DNA of 36,256 nucleotides from Flavobacterium sp. (GCF_021151785.1 NZ_JAGKWP010000009.1:1-36256); one strand, 5' to 3'. Numbered from the stretch's first letter, positions 8,008-17,658 are shown. Numbers and translations are program-made. The notes: generated by a model from the letters alone, not told the origin.

Positions 8008-11000
8008 ATGAGATCGAAGTTCAAATGGATTTTTACGCTATTAGTGGCGTTTACAATGCAGTTTTCTTTCGCGCAGCAGAAAACTGTTACCGGTACTGTG
8101 ATCAGTGACGGTGTCGCATTACCAGGTGCTAGTATCAAGATTAAAGGAACTAATCAGGGTACTACTTCAAATGATGCGGGTAAGTATTCAATTAAAGCAA
8201 AAGAAGGAGATGTTTTAGTTGTTACTTTCTTAAACAAAAAAGACCAATCTGCAACAGTAGGTGCGTCTAATGTAATTAATTTTACCCTTGCAAGTGCTGA
8301 CAAGGAAATCGTTGAAGTTGTTGTTACTTCATTAGGTATCAAAAAGAGACAAGATGCTATTACTTCTTCAAATCAAGTAGTTAAAGTAAAGGAATTAATG
8401 CAGGCTTCAAACCCTAACATTGTTCAATCTTTAACAGGTAAAGTGTCTGGTTTACAAATTAATACTACTGCTAATGGAGTTAATGCTTCTACAAAAGTTG
8501 TGTTAAGAGGTAACAGATCGATTTCTGGTAATAACGAAGCTTTAGTTGTTATCGATAATGCTATCTCATCGTTAAACGTTTTAAATCAGTTGCCTCCTGA
8601 GATGGTTGAAAGTATCAACGTTATCAAAGGTCAACAAGGTGCTGCATTATACGGTGAGAATGGTTCTAACGGGGTAATTATTGTTACTACTAAAAAAGGA
8701 ACATCAAAAGGTAAATTAGAAGTTTCTTACAACACGTCTATTGATTTCCAAAATATTTCATTCTTACCTAAGAGACAAACTAAATATGGTCAAGGATGGG
8801 GTTATGGATATGATTTCTTATTTCCAAATCCATCAGATCCAAGAAATGGACAAGATCAGTTCGTGCCTTATGAAAATGGAGCATGGGGACCTTCTTTTTC
8901 AGATCCTAATTGGGCTAACACTGTTGTTCCAGTTGGTTTACCGCAAGCCGATGGTCAGTTTTTGACAACTACTTGGAATTCAAAAGGATATGATAATATT
9001 AAAGATTTTTATACAACAGGTGTAGTTTTACAAAACGGTATTACCTTAAATGCAGGTGATGAAAATGGCTATGCTACATTTAGTTATAACAGACAGACAA
9101 CTGATTTTGTTGTTGAAAATGATGCCTTGAAGAAAAATAGCTTTATGTTTAAAGCAGGTAAGAAAATAAACAAGTTGTCAGTAGATGGTACAGTTAATTA
9201 CATAAGTCAAATTACTTCTCAAACAGATAGTAATTTATTGGATGATTTATTACAGACTCCAACCAACGTGGATGTTAATCAGTTTAGAAATGTAGGCCAT
9301 GAGCACCATTGGACTGTTTATGCTAAAAATCCATGGTTATTATCTAAACAAAATAGAATTGATGATAAGTCAAATTTGTTTATTGGAAACTTGATTTTAA
9401 ATTACCAGTTGAACAAAAACATTTCGGTAACTTCAAATACCAATATTAGAACCCAAAGTTTGATTTCTGAATCACACTCTGATAAATATAATATCAACCC
9501 TTACACTTATAATTTTGCTCCATACACTGACAATGCATTTGGAAATACTCCAGATTACGATTTATTGTCAAATGGTTCAGGACTTAATCCAGGTTCGTAT
9601 TATTTAACTAATCAGTTTACTAGAAATATTTATTCTGACTTTATGTTTAATTTTGATTATGACTTAACAGCTGATATTAATGCTAAGGTTAATACTGGGG
9701 TAAATATACAGGATAGATATGCTAGGGTTATGCAACAAGGTGGTACAGGTTTAGACAAAGAAGGTTTCTACCATATCACAAATGTTTTAAATCCAGCAAA
9801 TCCATCTTCATTATCAAATTATGAACAATTGAGAAGATCTTATGCGACTTTTGCTAATGCTGATTTGTCTTATAAAGATTACTTATTCTTGAATTTAACT
9901 GGTAGATTTGAAAAATCTTCAGTAATTGATAAGGGCTTTTTCTATCCAAGTGCAGGTGTGTCATTTGTTCCTACTAAAGCATTTGAGTCTATTAAAGGAG
10001 ATGTGTTGAATTATTTAAAGGTATCAGCTAGCTGGACTAAAGTTGGTAATACATCTACAATTGCACCTTATGCTACTAATATTACAGGTGTTGTTGCTTC
10101 AGGTTTCCCTTTTGGTGATATTGTTGGTTATCAGTTTAATAGAAGTGGAACAAGCAAGTCGGTTGAACCTGAATTTATTACAAATAAAGAGCTTGGTATT
10201 AATTTAGGTTTCTTTAAGGATAGAGTTACTCTAGATGGTTCATTCTATATTCAAGATAATAAAAATATGATTACTAATGCGATTTCATCAAGAGCAACAG
10301 GTTTAACAACTTTATTAGATAATACAGGTGTTCTTCAAACTAAAGGTTTTGAAATTGATTTAGGTTTAGTACCTTTTAAAAGTGCTAATGGTTTCAATTG
10401 GACTATGAGAGTTGGTTATACCAAGTATAAGACTGTTGTTAAGAAATTGTCTGAAGGTGTAACACAAGTTCCTCTACAGCAATATAATGGTCTAGGCATT
10501 GGTGTTTTCGCTCAAGAAGGTGAAGAGTTTCCTTTATTAAAAGGTATTGCATTCCAGAGAGATCCAAATGGTAATATTATAGTTGATGCAAATGGTAATC
10601 CATTAAGAACAACTTCTTATGAGAAATTAGGAAAAGTTAATCCTGATTATATTATAAATTTAAGTAACACTTTTTCTTATAAAGGTTTCTCTTTAGTAGC
10701 TGTAGCTGATTTCAGAACAGGGCACAGTATTTGGTCTGAAACTTATCAACAAATGATGTATCCAGGTTTTGTAGAAGAGTCTGCTGATCAAAACAGATAT
10801 GATGGTTACATTGTTCCTGGATCAGTTCAATTTGATACTGCAACTAATACTTATGTAACTAACACTACTCCCGTTAATACTAATTTAGGTGGTGGTTATC
10901 CAGGAGTTGCTGATTATTTTGGTTATCAACACAACAGAATTGGTGAGACTTCTATCGTTGATGCTACTGCGTTGAAAATTAGAGAGTTATCATTAAGTTA

Positions 11001-11229
11001 TTCGTTACCTGCTAAAATGTTAAAAAACACAGGTATTAAAGAATTTAAGTTTGGTGTTAATGCAAGAAATCCATTTGTATTCTTCTTGAATGGTGGACAT
11101 GGTTTGAAAAATAATGGATTTACAGATCCTGAGGCTTCAAATTCTTCAGCAAATTCTCAAGGTATTTCTAATGTTGGTCAATATCCAACGACTAGAACTT
11201 TTGGGGCTAGTTTAAATGTAACATTCTAA
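8008..11229 (+). CDS. SusC/RagA family TonB-linked outer-membrane transporter
   Basis: Outer-membrane barrel that, with a SusD lid lipoprotein, imports a large nutrient using TonB energy. A signal peptide ends near residue 22 (FSFA before QQ). Next come a carboxypeptidase-regulatory-like domain at about 25-100 (TVTGTVISDGVALPGASIKI) and the segment EVVVTSLGIKKRQDA where SusC proteins usually carry the VVVTALG motif. The TonB plug, about 115-230, ends with NGSNGVIIVTTKKG, characteristic of SusC/RagA. A C-terminal barrel ends in ASLNVTF. The length of 1073 residues is normal. The SusD partner starts 12 bases downstream. No glycosidase, sulfatase, peptidase, sensor or anti-sigma gene lies beside the pair, so the substrate cannot be inferred. 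Confidence 0.95.
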   Translation: MRSKFKWIFTLLVAFTMQFSFAQQKTVTGTVISDGVALPGASIKIKGTNQGTTSNDAGKYSIKAKEGDVLVVTFLNKKDQSATVGASNVINFTLASADKEIVEVVVTSLGIKKRQDAITSSNQVVKVKELMQASNPNIVQSLTGKVSGLQINTTANGVNASTKVVLRGNRSISGNNEALVVIDNAISSLNVLNQLPPEMVESINVIKGQQGAALYGENGSNGVIIVTTKKGTSKGKLEVSYNTSIDFQNISFLPKRQTKYGQGWGYGYDFLFPNPSDPRNGQDQFVPYENGAWGPSFSDPNWANTVVPVGLPQADGQFLTTTWNSKGYDNIKDFYTTGVVLQNGITLNAGDENGYATFSYNRQTTDFVVENDALKKNSFMFKAGKKINKLSVDGTVNYISQITSQTDSNLLDDLLQTPTNVDVNQFRNVGHEHHWTVYAKNPWLLSKQNRIDDKSNLFIGNLILNYQLNKNISVTSNTNIRTQSLISESHSDKYNINPYTYNFAPYTDNAFGNTPDYDLLSNGSGLNPGSYYLTNQFTRNIYSDFMFNFDYDLTADINAKVNTGVNIQDRYARVMQQGGTGLDKEGFYHITNVLNPANPSSLSNYEQLRRSYATFANADLSYKDYLFLNLTGRFEKSSVIDKGFFYPSAGVSFVPTKAFESIKGDVLNYLKVSASWTKVGNTSTIAPYATNITGVVASGFPFGDIVGYQFNRSGTSKSVEPEFITNKELGINLGFFKDRVTLDGSFYIQDNKNMITNAISSRATGLTTLLDNTGVLQTKGFEIDLGLVPFKSANGFNWTMRVGYTKYKTVVKKLSEGVTQVPLQQYNGLGIGVFAQEGEEFPLLKGIAFQRDPNGNIIVDANGNPLRTTSYEKLGKVNPDYIINLSNTFSYKGFSLVAVADFRTGHSIWSETYQQMMYPGFVEESADQNRYDGYIVPGSVQFDTATNTYVTNTTPVNTNLGGGYPGVADYFGYQHNRIGETSIVDATALKIRELSLSYSLPAKMLKNTGIKEFKFGVNARNPFVFFLNGGHGLKNNGFTDPEASNSSANSQGISNVGQYPTTRTFGASLNVTF

Positions 11230-11241
11230 AAAAATAAGGTT

Positions 11242-12879
11242 ATGAGAAAAATAAAATTTTTATTTCCAGTTTTGTTTTTAGGTCTGTTTGCTTGTGATAA
11301 TTATTTAGATGTTAATCAAAATCCAAGTAGATTACCTTTTAGCGATATTGGTCCAGAGAAACTACTTCCTGCTGCACAAGTAAGTAGTTATGCTGTACAA
11401 AATGTTACCATGAATCAATTAGGTAACGTATTTATGAATTCATGGGGCGCTAATGTTCAACAATTTACAGGTGGTTGGGCTCGTGAATATCAATTACTAG
11501 TAGATAATTCTTTTTATTCTGGTATTTTTGAGAATATATATTTAAATGTAAATAATTTTCAAAAAATAATTGAGGCACCAAATCCTAATGGTCAAAATGA
11601 TTATTTTGTTGCTGTAGCTAAGATTATGAAGGCACATTACATGCAATATTTAGTTGATTTGTATGGAGATGTTCCTTACACTGAAGCATTTAAAGGTGTA
11701 GATAATATTACTCCAGCTTACAATGATGATCAGTTTGTTTACCGCCAATTGTTAAATGAATTAGACGATGCTAGAGATATTATCTTGAATTCAACAACTG
11801 CTGATGACATTTCTCAATATGATGTTATGTTGGCTGGGAACATGCAAGATTGGTTCAATTTTGCTAATACTATTGAATTAAGATATTTACTTAGAATGTC
11901 TAATTCTACTGGAGCTGTTGCCGCTTACAGAGATCAACGTGCTAACGATTTAATAAATGTATATGGAGGTACTTTCATTACTTCTGATGTGTCTATTAAT
12001 CCAGGTTATAGTCTAAATAATGATGCTCAAACTAATCCTTTTTTCTTGAATTTCTTAGCTTCAGCGGCTGGTACAGTTACTCAAAATTATTCGTTTATAG
12101 CTCCTACAGCACATTATTATAAATCATTATCAACGTATGCAGCTTATCCAACTGCAGCTCCTTCTACAGAGATTATTCCAGGATCAGGTGTTAATTATCC
12201 TAATCTTAATGACCCTCGTAGATTAAGAATTTTTAGAAATGGGGCTAGTCAGTCTGTATTTAGAGGTGTGACTCAAGGTTCTACTGTAGTTGATATGTAT
12301 CCTCCAGGTCAATCTCCAGGTGTTCCAGGTAGAATTGGTTTAGGTGTTTATAATCCTTACAACCAAACTGCTGCAACGACTGTGTTAGACTTTGCTGTTA
12401 ATGATGGCTACGTAATGTTATTAGCTGAGGCTGAATTTTTGCAGGCTGAAGCAGCCTTAAGATGGCCTGCTTTGTTCTCTAACGCTCAAGGTCATTTCCA
12501 AAATGGTATTGCTGCATCATGTGCTTTCCATTCTGTTGCTTCTACTTCTTATATTACTGCTATCAATACTAAAGTAAAATTTGGATGGACTGGTAGTTTT
12601 GATGATAAATTACATGCTATCATGTATCAAAAATGGATTGCTTTAATGGGGGTTCATGGTATTGAATCATTTATTGAATACAACAGAACAGGTTATCCTT
12701 TAACTCCATTAGCAACGTCTGCTTCTCAAACAAGAAAGCCTAGAAGATTGGTTTATCCTTTAACTGAGTATGTTGCCAATACACAAAATGTACCTATGGT
12801 TACTCAATCTCAAGTATTTGCTACTACAGATCCATCTCATCCTTTCTGGATGCTAGGTGATCCTGCTTTAGGTAACTAA
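11242..12879 (+). CDS. SusD/RagB family nutrient-binding outer-membrane lipoprotein
   Basis: Surface lipoprotein that forms the lid over the SusC barrel. The signal ends in LFAC with lipidated Cys18 followed directly by Asp. The start of the mature part (CDNYLDVNQNP) and the internal YVMLLAEAEFLQAEAALRW helix match the SusD-like group often annotated as SusD/RagB nutrient-binding lipoprotein (SusD-like_2) more than classical SusD. The remainder is helical and TPR-like, with 545 residues in total. It lies 12 bases after the SusC gene and ends 6 bases before a strong terminator, so the two form a closed two-gene operon. The ligand is unknown: this group is found with both carbohydrate and non-carbohydrate uptake. 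Confidence 0.93.
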   Translation: MRKIKFLFPVLFLGLFACDNYLDVNQNPSRLPFSDIGPEKLLPAAQVSSYAVQNVTMNQLGNVFMNSWGANVQQFTGGWAREYQLLVDNSFYSGIFENIYLNVNNFQKIIEAPNPNGQNDYFVAVAKIMKAHYMQYLVDLYGDVPYTEAFKGVDNITPAYNDDQFVYRQLLNELDDARDIILNSTTADDISQYDVMLAGNMQDWFNFANTIELRYLLRMSNSTGAVAAYRDQRANDLINVYGGTFITSDVSINPGYSLNNDAQTNPFFLNFLASAAGTVTQNYSFIAPTAHYYKSLSTYAAYPTAAPSTEIIPGSGVNYPNLNDPRRLRIFRNGASQSVFRGVTQGSTVVDMYPPGQSPGVPGRIGLGVYNPYNQTAATTVLDFAVNDGYVMLLAEAEFLQAEAALRWPALFSNAQGHFQNGIAASCAFHSVASTSYITAINTKVKFGWTGSFDDKLHAIMYQKWIALMGVHGIESFIEYNRTGYPLTPLATSASQTRKPRRLVYPLTEYVANTQNVPMVTQSQVFATTDPSHPFWMLGDPALGN

Positions 12880-12885
12880 TAAATT

Positions 12886-12912
12886 AAACCCCGACCTTGT
12901 CGGGGTTTTTTT
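12886..12912 (+). terminator. Intrinsic terminator of the SusC/SusD operon
   Basis: AAACCCCGAC at 12886-12895 pairs with GTCGGGGTTT at 12899-12908 around a three-base loop, with a T-run to 12912. It is the most GC-rich hairpin in the protein-coding part of the window. Confidence 0.95.
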
Positions 12913-12929
12913 ATTTTATCTTTTCTCAT

Positions 12930-12937
12930 TACCTTTG
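12930..12937 (+). promoter_or_regulatory. TAnnTTTG promoter box for the porin gene
   Basis: TACCTTTG lies between the SusC/SusD terminator and the porin ATG at 12955, predicting a leader of about 13 bases. It makes the porin a separate transcription unit. Confidence 0.6.
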
Positions 12938-12954
12938 TCTCATAAAATTTATTT

Positions 12955-14820
12955 ATGAGAATTTTTTATTTCTTTTTATTTTTGTTTTCTATTTCTCTTT
13001 TTTCTCAAGAAAAAGATACTTCCTCAGTTAAATCAATAAAAGCTGATATTAGTCTTTATAAAATTTATAATTTAAAAAAAGATACTATTGTTGTTGATAC
13101 TTCTTTGACTATTGCTGATGAGTACAAATATAACTATCTCAGAAAGGATAACTTTGGATTACTCCCATTTTCTAATGAAGGCTTTTTATATACACAATTA
13201 GATTTTTCTAAAAAGAAAACATTTATTTTCCCACAGTTTGGATTTCATGCTAAACAGGTAGCTTATTTAGATGTAAATGAAATTTCTTACTATTCTGTGC
13301 CTACTCCTTTGACGGATATTTATTTTAAGACTGTAATGCGTCAAGGACAAAGTTTAGACGCTTTATTATCATTAAATACTCAAAAAAATTTAAATTTTAC
13401 TGTGGCTTACAAGGCTATTCGTTCCGTAGGTGATTATTTTAATAGTTTGACAAGTTCTGGTCATTTTAGATTTACAACAAGCTATTTTGCGCCTAATAAA
13501 AAATATTTTCTTAATGCACATTTTGTTGGTCAAGATATTTTAAATCAAGAGTCTGGTGGGATTAAAGACGTTTCTCAATTTGAAAGTAATGAGCCTTCCT
13601 TTAAACAGAGGGAGCGTCTAGATGTTTATTTTGATAATGCTTCTTCCAAATTAAAGGGTAATCGTTTTTTTATAGATCATAATTACAAACTTAAAGATAG
13701 TAATTCACTGGTATTTAAGCATCAAGCTTTTTATGAATATAAGTTTTATGAATTTTTGCAACCTACTCCTTCTTCAAGATTAGGAGTCCCCGATAATGGT
13801 GCTAGTATTAATAATAAAACTAGGTTTGATGTTTTTTATAATAAAGTTGGAGTTAGTTTTTTAACAAAAAAAATAGGAGAACTTAATTTCTTTATTGATA
13901 ATTATGTTTATAATCAATTTTATGTTACCAATTCATTGACAGCTATTGCATTAAATCTACCAAATAATTTGCATAGTAGAGTGAATACCGTTGGTGCTCA
14001 ATATGATTTTTTTCATTCAAAATGGAAATTTAATATATTAGCTCAAAATGCATTTACTGATCGTAAAACTTCTAATTTTGAAGTTACAGCAAAGTACAAT
14101 TGGAATGTGTTTAGTTCCATTGAAATCAAAGCACAACAAAATAGTAAACTACCTGATAATATTTACTTGTTTGCACAGAGTTCTTATGATAAATATAATT
14201 GGAGTAATAGTTTTAAAAATGAGAAAGAGTCAAGTTTAAAAGTTTTAGCCACAACAAAATGGCTGAACTTATCTGCTCAATATAGTATATATAATGATAA
14301 GCTATATTTTTATAATGATTATGAAAAGATTGATACTTTATATGTTTCACCTAAACAATATGCTAAATCTATTCAATACTACAATGTCGAAATAAGTAAA
14401 GAATTTAAGTTCAAGAAATTTGGTTTAGATAATAGGATTAAATTCCAAGATGTAAAACAAGATGATAAAGTAGTAAATGTACCTAGTGTGATAACTAGAA
14501 ACACACTTTATTACACCGATCATGTTTTTAGAAAAGCTATGTTAATTCAAACCGGTTTAACTTTTAATTATTTTTCTAAATATTATGCCGATGATTATAA
14601 TCCTATTTTAGGAGATTTTTTTGTACAGAGACAGACTAAAATAGGTGGTTTTCCAATGTTAGATTTTTTTGTAAATGCTCGAGTTCGTCAAGTTCGAATA
14701 TATCTAAAGGCGGAACATTTTAATGCGTTATTTGGAGATAGAAATTACTATAATACACCAAATTATCCTTATCGAGATTTTAAAGTTAGATTTGGCTTGG
14801 AATGGAATTTCTTTAAATAG
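12955..14820 (+). CDS. Putative porin (Porin_10 family)
   Basis: Outer-membrane beta-barrel of a family widespread in Bacteroidota. It has a short hydrophobic signal (FYFFLFLFSISLFSQ). The N-terminal region contains GLLPFSNEGFLYTQLDF and the segment FKTVMRQGQSLDALLSLN, both typical of this putative-porin family. Repeated amphipathic strands fill the rest, ending in VRFGLEWNFFK with a C-terminal aromatic residue. The length is 621 residues. Pore size and substrate are unknown. It has its own promoter box and lies directly after the SusC/SusD terminator, so sharing a function with that pair is possible but not shown. Confidence 0.8.
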   Translation: MRIFYFFLFLFSISLFSQEKDTSSVKSIKADISLYKIYNLKKDTIVVDTSLTIADEYKYNYLRKDNFGLLPFSNEGFLYTQLDFSKKKTFIFPQFGFHAKQVAYLDVNEISYYSVPTPLTDIYFKTVMRQGQSLDALLSLNTQKNLNFTVAYKAIRSVGDYFNSLTSSGHFRFTTSYFAPNKKYFLNAHFVGQDILNQESGGIKDVSQFESNEPSFKQRERLDVYFDNASSKLKGNRFFIDHNYKLKDSNSLVFKHQAFYEYKFYEFLQPTPSSRLGVPDNGASINNKTRFDVFYNKVGVSFLTKKIGELNFFIDNYVYNQFYVTNSLTAIALNLPNNLHSRVNTVGAQYDFFHSKWKFNILAQNAFTDRKTSNFEVTAKYNWNVFSSIEIKAQQNSKLPDNIYLFAQSSYDKYNWSNSFKNEKESSLKVLATTKWLNLSAQYSIYNDKLYFYNDYEKIDTLYVSPKQYAKSIQYYNVEISKEFKFKKFGLDNRIKFQDVKQDDKVVNVPSVITRNTLYYTDHVFRKAMLIQTGLTFNYFSKYYADDYNPILGDFFVQRQTKIGGFPMLDFFVNARVRQVRIYLKAEHFNALFGDRNYYNTPNYPYRDFKVRFGLEWNFFK

Positions 14821-14827
14821 AATTATC

Positions 14828-14847
14828 AAACCTAAAATTTTCGGTTT
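14828..14847 (+). promoter_or_regulatory. Inverted repeat overlapping the promoter of the cysteine synthase gene
   Basis: AAACC at 14828-14832 and GGTTT at 14843-14847 flank AAAATTTT with one mismatch on each side, giving a near-palindrome of 20 bases that abuts the -7 box. It could be an operator or a weak porin terminator; it has no T-tract. Confidence 0.35.
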
Positions 14848-14854
14848 ACCTTTG
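14847..14854 (+). promoter_or_regulatory. TAnnTTTG promoter box for the cysteine synthase gene
   Basis: TACCTTTG lies 44 bases before the ATG at 14898. It shares its first base with the inverted repeat at 14828-14847. Confidence 0.55.
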
Positions 14855-14897
14855 CTTTTTAAAAATATATCTTAATACATTGAAAATATAATCAAGA

Positions 14898-16259
14898 ATG
14901 AAATACGCAAAAAATATACTTGAAACTATTGGGAATACGCCGCTAGTTAAGTTAAATAAAATTACCAAAGATTTAGATTGTTTAGTTTTAGCTAAGGTTG
15001 AAACTTTTAATCCTGGAAATTCTGTTAAAGATAGAATGGCTGTGAAGATGATTGAAGACGCTGAAGCAGACGGTCGTTTGAAACCAAGAGGAACAATTAT
15101 TGAAGGGACTTCAGGAAACACAGGTATGGGCTTGGCTTTGGCAGCTATTGTAAAAGGATATAAGTTGATTTGTGTTATTTCAGATAAGCAATCAAAAGAA
15201 AAAATGGATATTCTAAGAGCTGTTGGTGCTAAAGTTGTCGTTTGTCCTACAGATGTAGAACCTACAGATCCACGTTCTTACTATTCAGTTTCAAAAAGAT
15301 TGGCTGAAGAAACTCCGAACGCATGGTATGTAAATCAGTATGACAATCCTAGTAATGCTATTGCTCATTATGAGCAAACTGGACCTGAAATTTGGGAGCA
15401 AACAGAAGGTAAAATTACCCATTTTGTTGTTGGTGTAGGAACAGGAGGGACTATTTCTGGAGTAGCAAAATACTTAAAAGAGAAAAATCCTAATGTTAAA
15501 TGTTGGGGAATAGATACCTACGGATCAGTGTTTAAAAAGTACCATGAGACAGGGATTTTTGATGAAAATGAAATTTATTCTTATATCACAGAAGGTATTG
15601 GGGAAGACATTTTACCTAAAAATGTAGATTTTTCATTAATAGATGGCTTTACAAAAGTTACAGATAAAGACGCTGCTGTTTTCACAAGAAGATTAGCTCT
15701 AGAGGAAGGCATTTTTGTGGGTAATTCTGCTGGAGCAGCTATTAAGGGAGTCCTTCAATTAAAAGAACATTTTGGTCCTGAAGATGTAGTAGTAGTTCTA
15801 TTTCATGATTCAGGAAGTAGATATGTAGGTAAAATGTTTAATGATGATTGGATGAGAGAACGAGGTTTTCTTGAAGAAGAAATTACTAAAGCAGCCGATT
15901 TAATAAAAGACCATAAAGATAAACCTTTAGTTATTGTAAGAACAGAAGAGTTAGTTTCTCATGCTATTGAACGATTAAAGAAATATAAAATCTCTCAAAT
16001 TCCTGTTATAGATACGACTGGATTTGTTGGTAGTGTTGATGAATCTGATTTGTTTAGAAGTTATTTTGAAAATAAAGATATTGCTGATTTACCGATTAAA
16101 GAAGTTATGGGTAAACCATTTCCAATCGTTAACGCAAATACACCAATTGATGAAGTTTCCAAATTAATTAGTAAAGATAATCAAGCCGTTTTAGTAGAAT
16201 TAGAAAACGGGAAATACCATATTATTACTAAACATGATATTATTAGCTCTATAAATTAA
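14898..16259 (+). CDS. PLP-dependent cysteine synthase / cystathionine beta-synthase with CBS domain pair
   Basis: Fold-type II PLP enzyme of sulfur amino-acid metabolism. The catalytic domain spans about 1-330: Lys44 in NSVKDRMA forms the internal aldimine, TSGNTG at 71-76 is the substrate loop, GVGTGGT at 179-185 binds the PLP phosphate, and FVGNSAGAAIKG comes near the end. Residues from about 335 onward form two CBS motifs (ATERLKK-like and PIVNANTPIDEVS regions), so its activity may respond to an adenosyl ligand as in other CBS-domain enzymes. The architecture is that of cystathionine beta-synthase, but bacterial proteins of this form can also act as O-acetylserine sulfhydrylase, and sequence alone does not separate the two. 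It is monocistronic: promoter box upstream, strong terminator downstream. Confidence 0.88.
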   Translation: MKYAKNILETIGNTPLVKLNKITKDLDCLVLAKVETFNPGNSVKDRMAVKMIEDAEADGRLKPRGTIIEGTSGNTGMGLALAAIVKGYKLICVISDKQSKEKMDILRAVGAKVVVCPTDVEPTDPRSYYSVSKRLAEETPNAWYVNQYDNPSNAIAHYEQTGPEIWEQTEGKITHFVVGVGTGGTISGVAKYLKEKNPNVKCWGIDTYGSVFKKYHETGIFDENEIYSYITEGIGEDILPKNVDFSLIDGFTKVTDKDAAVFTRRLALEEGIFVGNSAGAAIKGVLQLKEHFGPEDVVVVLFHDSGSRYVGKMFNDDWMRERGFLEEEITKAADLIKDHKDKPLVIVRTEELVSHAIERLKKYKISQIPVIDTTGFVGSVDESDLFRSYFENKDIADLPIKEVMGKPFPIVNANTPIDEVSKLISKDNQAVLVELENGKYHIITKHDIISSIN

Positions 16260-16277
16260 TAGAGTAATAGAGTAATA
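16257..16277 (+). repeat. Short tandem repeat at the stop codon
   Basis: The 8-mer TAATAGAG occurs twice, then TAATA follows, beginning with the stop codon itself. It gives tandem in-frame stops (TAA TAG). Probably a slippage product with no function. Confidence 0.6.
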
Positions 16278-16280
16278 AAA

Positions 16281-16316
16281 AAAGTTGGTTGTCAATAGAT
16301 TACCAACTTTTTTTTT
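16281..16316 (+). terminator. Intrinsic terminator of the cysteine synthase gene
   Basis: AAAGTTGGT at 16281-16289 pairs with ACCAACTTT at 16302-16310 around a 12-base loop, with a T-run to 16316. The last T of the run is the first base of the next promoter box. Confidence 0.88.
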
Positions 16317-16323
16317 ATTTTTG
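16316..16323 (+). promoter_or_regulatory. TAnnTTTG promoter box for the DUF2851 gene
   Basis: TATTTTTG directly follows the preceding terminator and predicts a leader of about 28 bases before the ATG at 16357. Confidence 0.55.
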
Positions 16324-16356
16324 CAATTATATAAGCCAAAATAAACATTATAAGCC

Positions 16357-17625
16357 ATGAATGAAAATTTTCTGCATTATGTGTGGGTAAATCGTAAATT
16401 ACCTTTTTTGAATCTCCAAACAACTTCGGGAGAGTGTCTAGAAATTCTAGAGTATGGACAATATTTGCAATTATCAGGTCCAGATATTTTTAATGCCAAG
16501 ATTAAAATTGGAAATCAAGTTTGGGCAGGAAATATTGAAATTCATGTAAAATCTTCCGATTGGTATTTGCATCAACATGAAAAAGACAAAGCTTATGAAA
16601 CAATTATTCTACACGTAGTTTGGGAATATGATACTCCAATTTTTAGGAAAGATAATTCTGAAATACCTACTTTGGAACTAAGAAACAGAGTCGATGAAGC
16701 TCTGATTCAGAATTATACTAATTTGTTAAGAAAGAAGACTTGGATTAATTGTGAAAATAGCATTGGAACTATAGAACCCTTTATATTTTCAAAATGGAAA
16801 GAAGCACTTGTTTTGGAGCGTTTAGTAAGAAAAGCAACAGAAATAGAGTTTAGATTATCGCAAACGGCAAATAATTGGGAACAAGTTTTTTTTGAAAATT
16901 TAGCTAAAGGTTTTGGTTTAAATACTAATGGGTCTGTTTTCCATGAAATGGCTAAACAACTAACTTATCATGTGGTTAGAAAAGAGCGTTCTGATATCTC
17001 TCATATAGAAGCTTTATTCTTTGGTATGTTAAATTTATTACAATCAAATTGCGAAGAAGAGTATTTTAAAGAATTACAATTTAAATGGAATTATTTCAAA
17101 GTTAAGTATAAGTTATCTGAATGTTCGGGTTTTGAGGTTGCTTTTTTTAAGCATCGGCCAGATAATTTCCCAACAATTAGATTGGCACAGTTAGCTCAAC
17201 TTTTGGTGCAATATCCTAATTTATTTGATTTAATCATACAAACAAAAAACATTGAAACTATTAAGCATATTTTGAAAGTATCAATAAATGATTATTGGAA
17301 TACACATTACAGCTTTTGCAAACCTAGTGTGAAAAAAAATAAAAAAATTTCAAATGCTTTTATAGATCTTATTCTTATAAACACAATTATTCCTGTAAAA
17401 TTCGCTTATGAAAGATATTTAGGAAAACAAGATTTTGAATATTTATTAGATAACTTTAGAGAGATTCCTGCTGAGTCAAATACAATAATTAATCATTTTA
17501 AAAACTTCAATATAGAAATTAAATCTAGTTTTGATTCTCAAGCACTCATTCAATTGAAAAATGAGTTTTGTAATAAAAATAGGTGTCTATCTTGCGCGAT
17601 TGGTTTGCAAATAGTAAAAAAGTAA
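16357..17625 (+). CDS. DUF2851 family protein
   Basis: Member of a Bacteroidota-rich family of unknown function. It begins with MNENFLHYVWVNRKLPF and has the family's conserved early segments GPDIFNAKIKI, WAGNIEIHVKSSDWYLHQH and ILHVVWEYD. The C-terminus carries a cysteine pair (NRCLSCAIGLQIVKK) that could bind metal. There is no signal peptide or membrane segment, so it is probably cytoplasmic. The length of 422 residues is usual. Histidine and acidic residues in the N-terminal third resemble a nuclease-like core, but this is only an impression. Followed after 33 bases by a PspC-like gene with its own promoter box. Confidence 0.85.
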   Translation: MNENFLHYVWVNRKLPFLNLQTTSGECLEILEYGQYLQLSGPDIFNAKIKIGNQVWAGNIEIHVKSSDWYLHQHEKDKAYETIILHVVWEYDTPIFRKDNSEIPTLELRNRVDEALIQNYTNLLRKKTWINCENSIGTIEPFIFSKWKEALVLERLVRKATEIEFRLSQTANNWEQVFFENLAKGFGLNTNGSVFHEMAKQLTYHVVRKERSDISHIEALFFGMLNLLQSNCEEEYFKELQFKWNYFKVKYKLSECSGFEVAFFKHRPDNFPTIRLAQLAQLLVQYPNLFDLIIQTKNIETIKHILKVSINDYWNTHYSFCKPSVKKNKKISNAFIDLILINTIIPVKFAYERYLGKQDFEYLLDNFREIPAESNTIINHFKNFNIEIKSSFDSQALIQLKNEFCNKNRCLSCAIGLQIVKK

Positions 17626-17634
17626 GTATCTTTA
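17605..17634 (+). promoter_or_regulatory. Promoter for the PspC-like gene
   Basis: TTG at 17605-17607, a 19-base spacer, then TATCTTTA at 17627-17634 (one mismatch to TAnnTTTG). The -33 part lies within the end of the DUF2851 gene, and the predicted leader is about 20 bases. Confidence 0.55.
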
Positions 17635-17658
17635 GCACAGTTAATAAATTCATATTTT

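Noticed and set aside
8008..14820. A complete polysaccharide utilisation locus
   Set aside because: Only SusC, SusD and a separately transcribed porin are present; there is no glycosidase, lyase, sulfatase or regulator.
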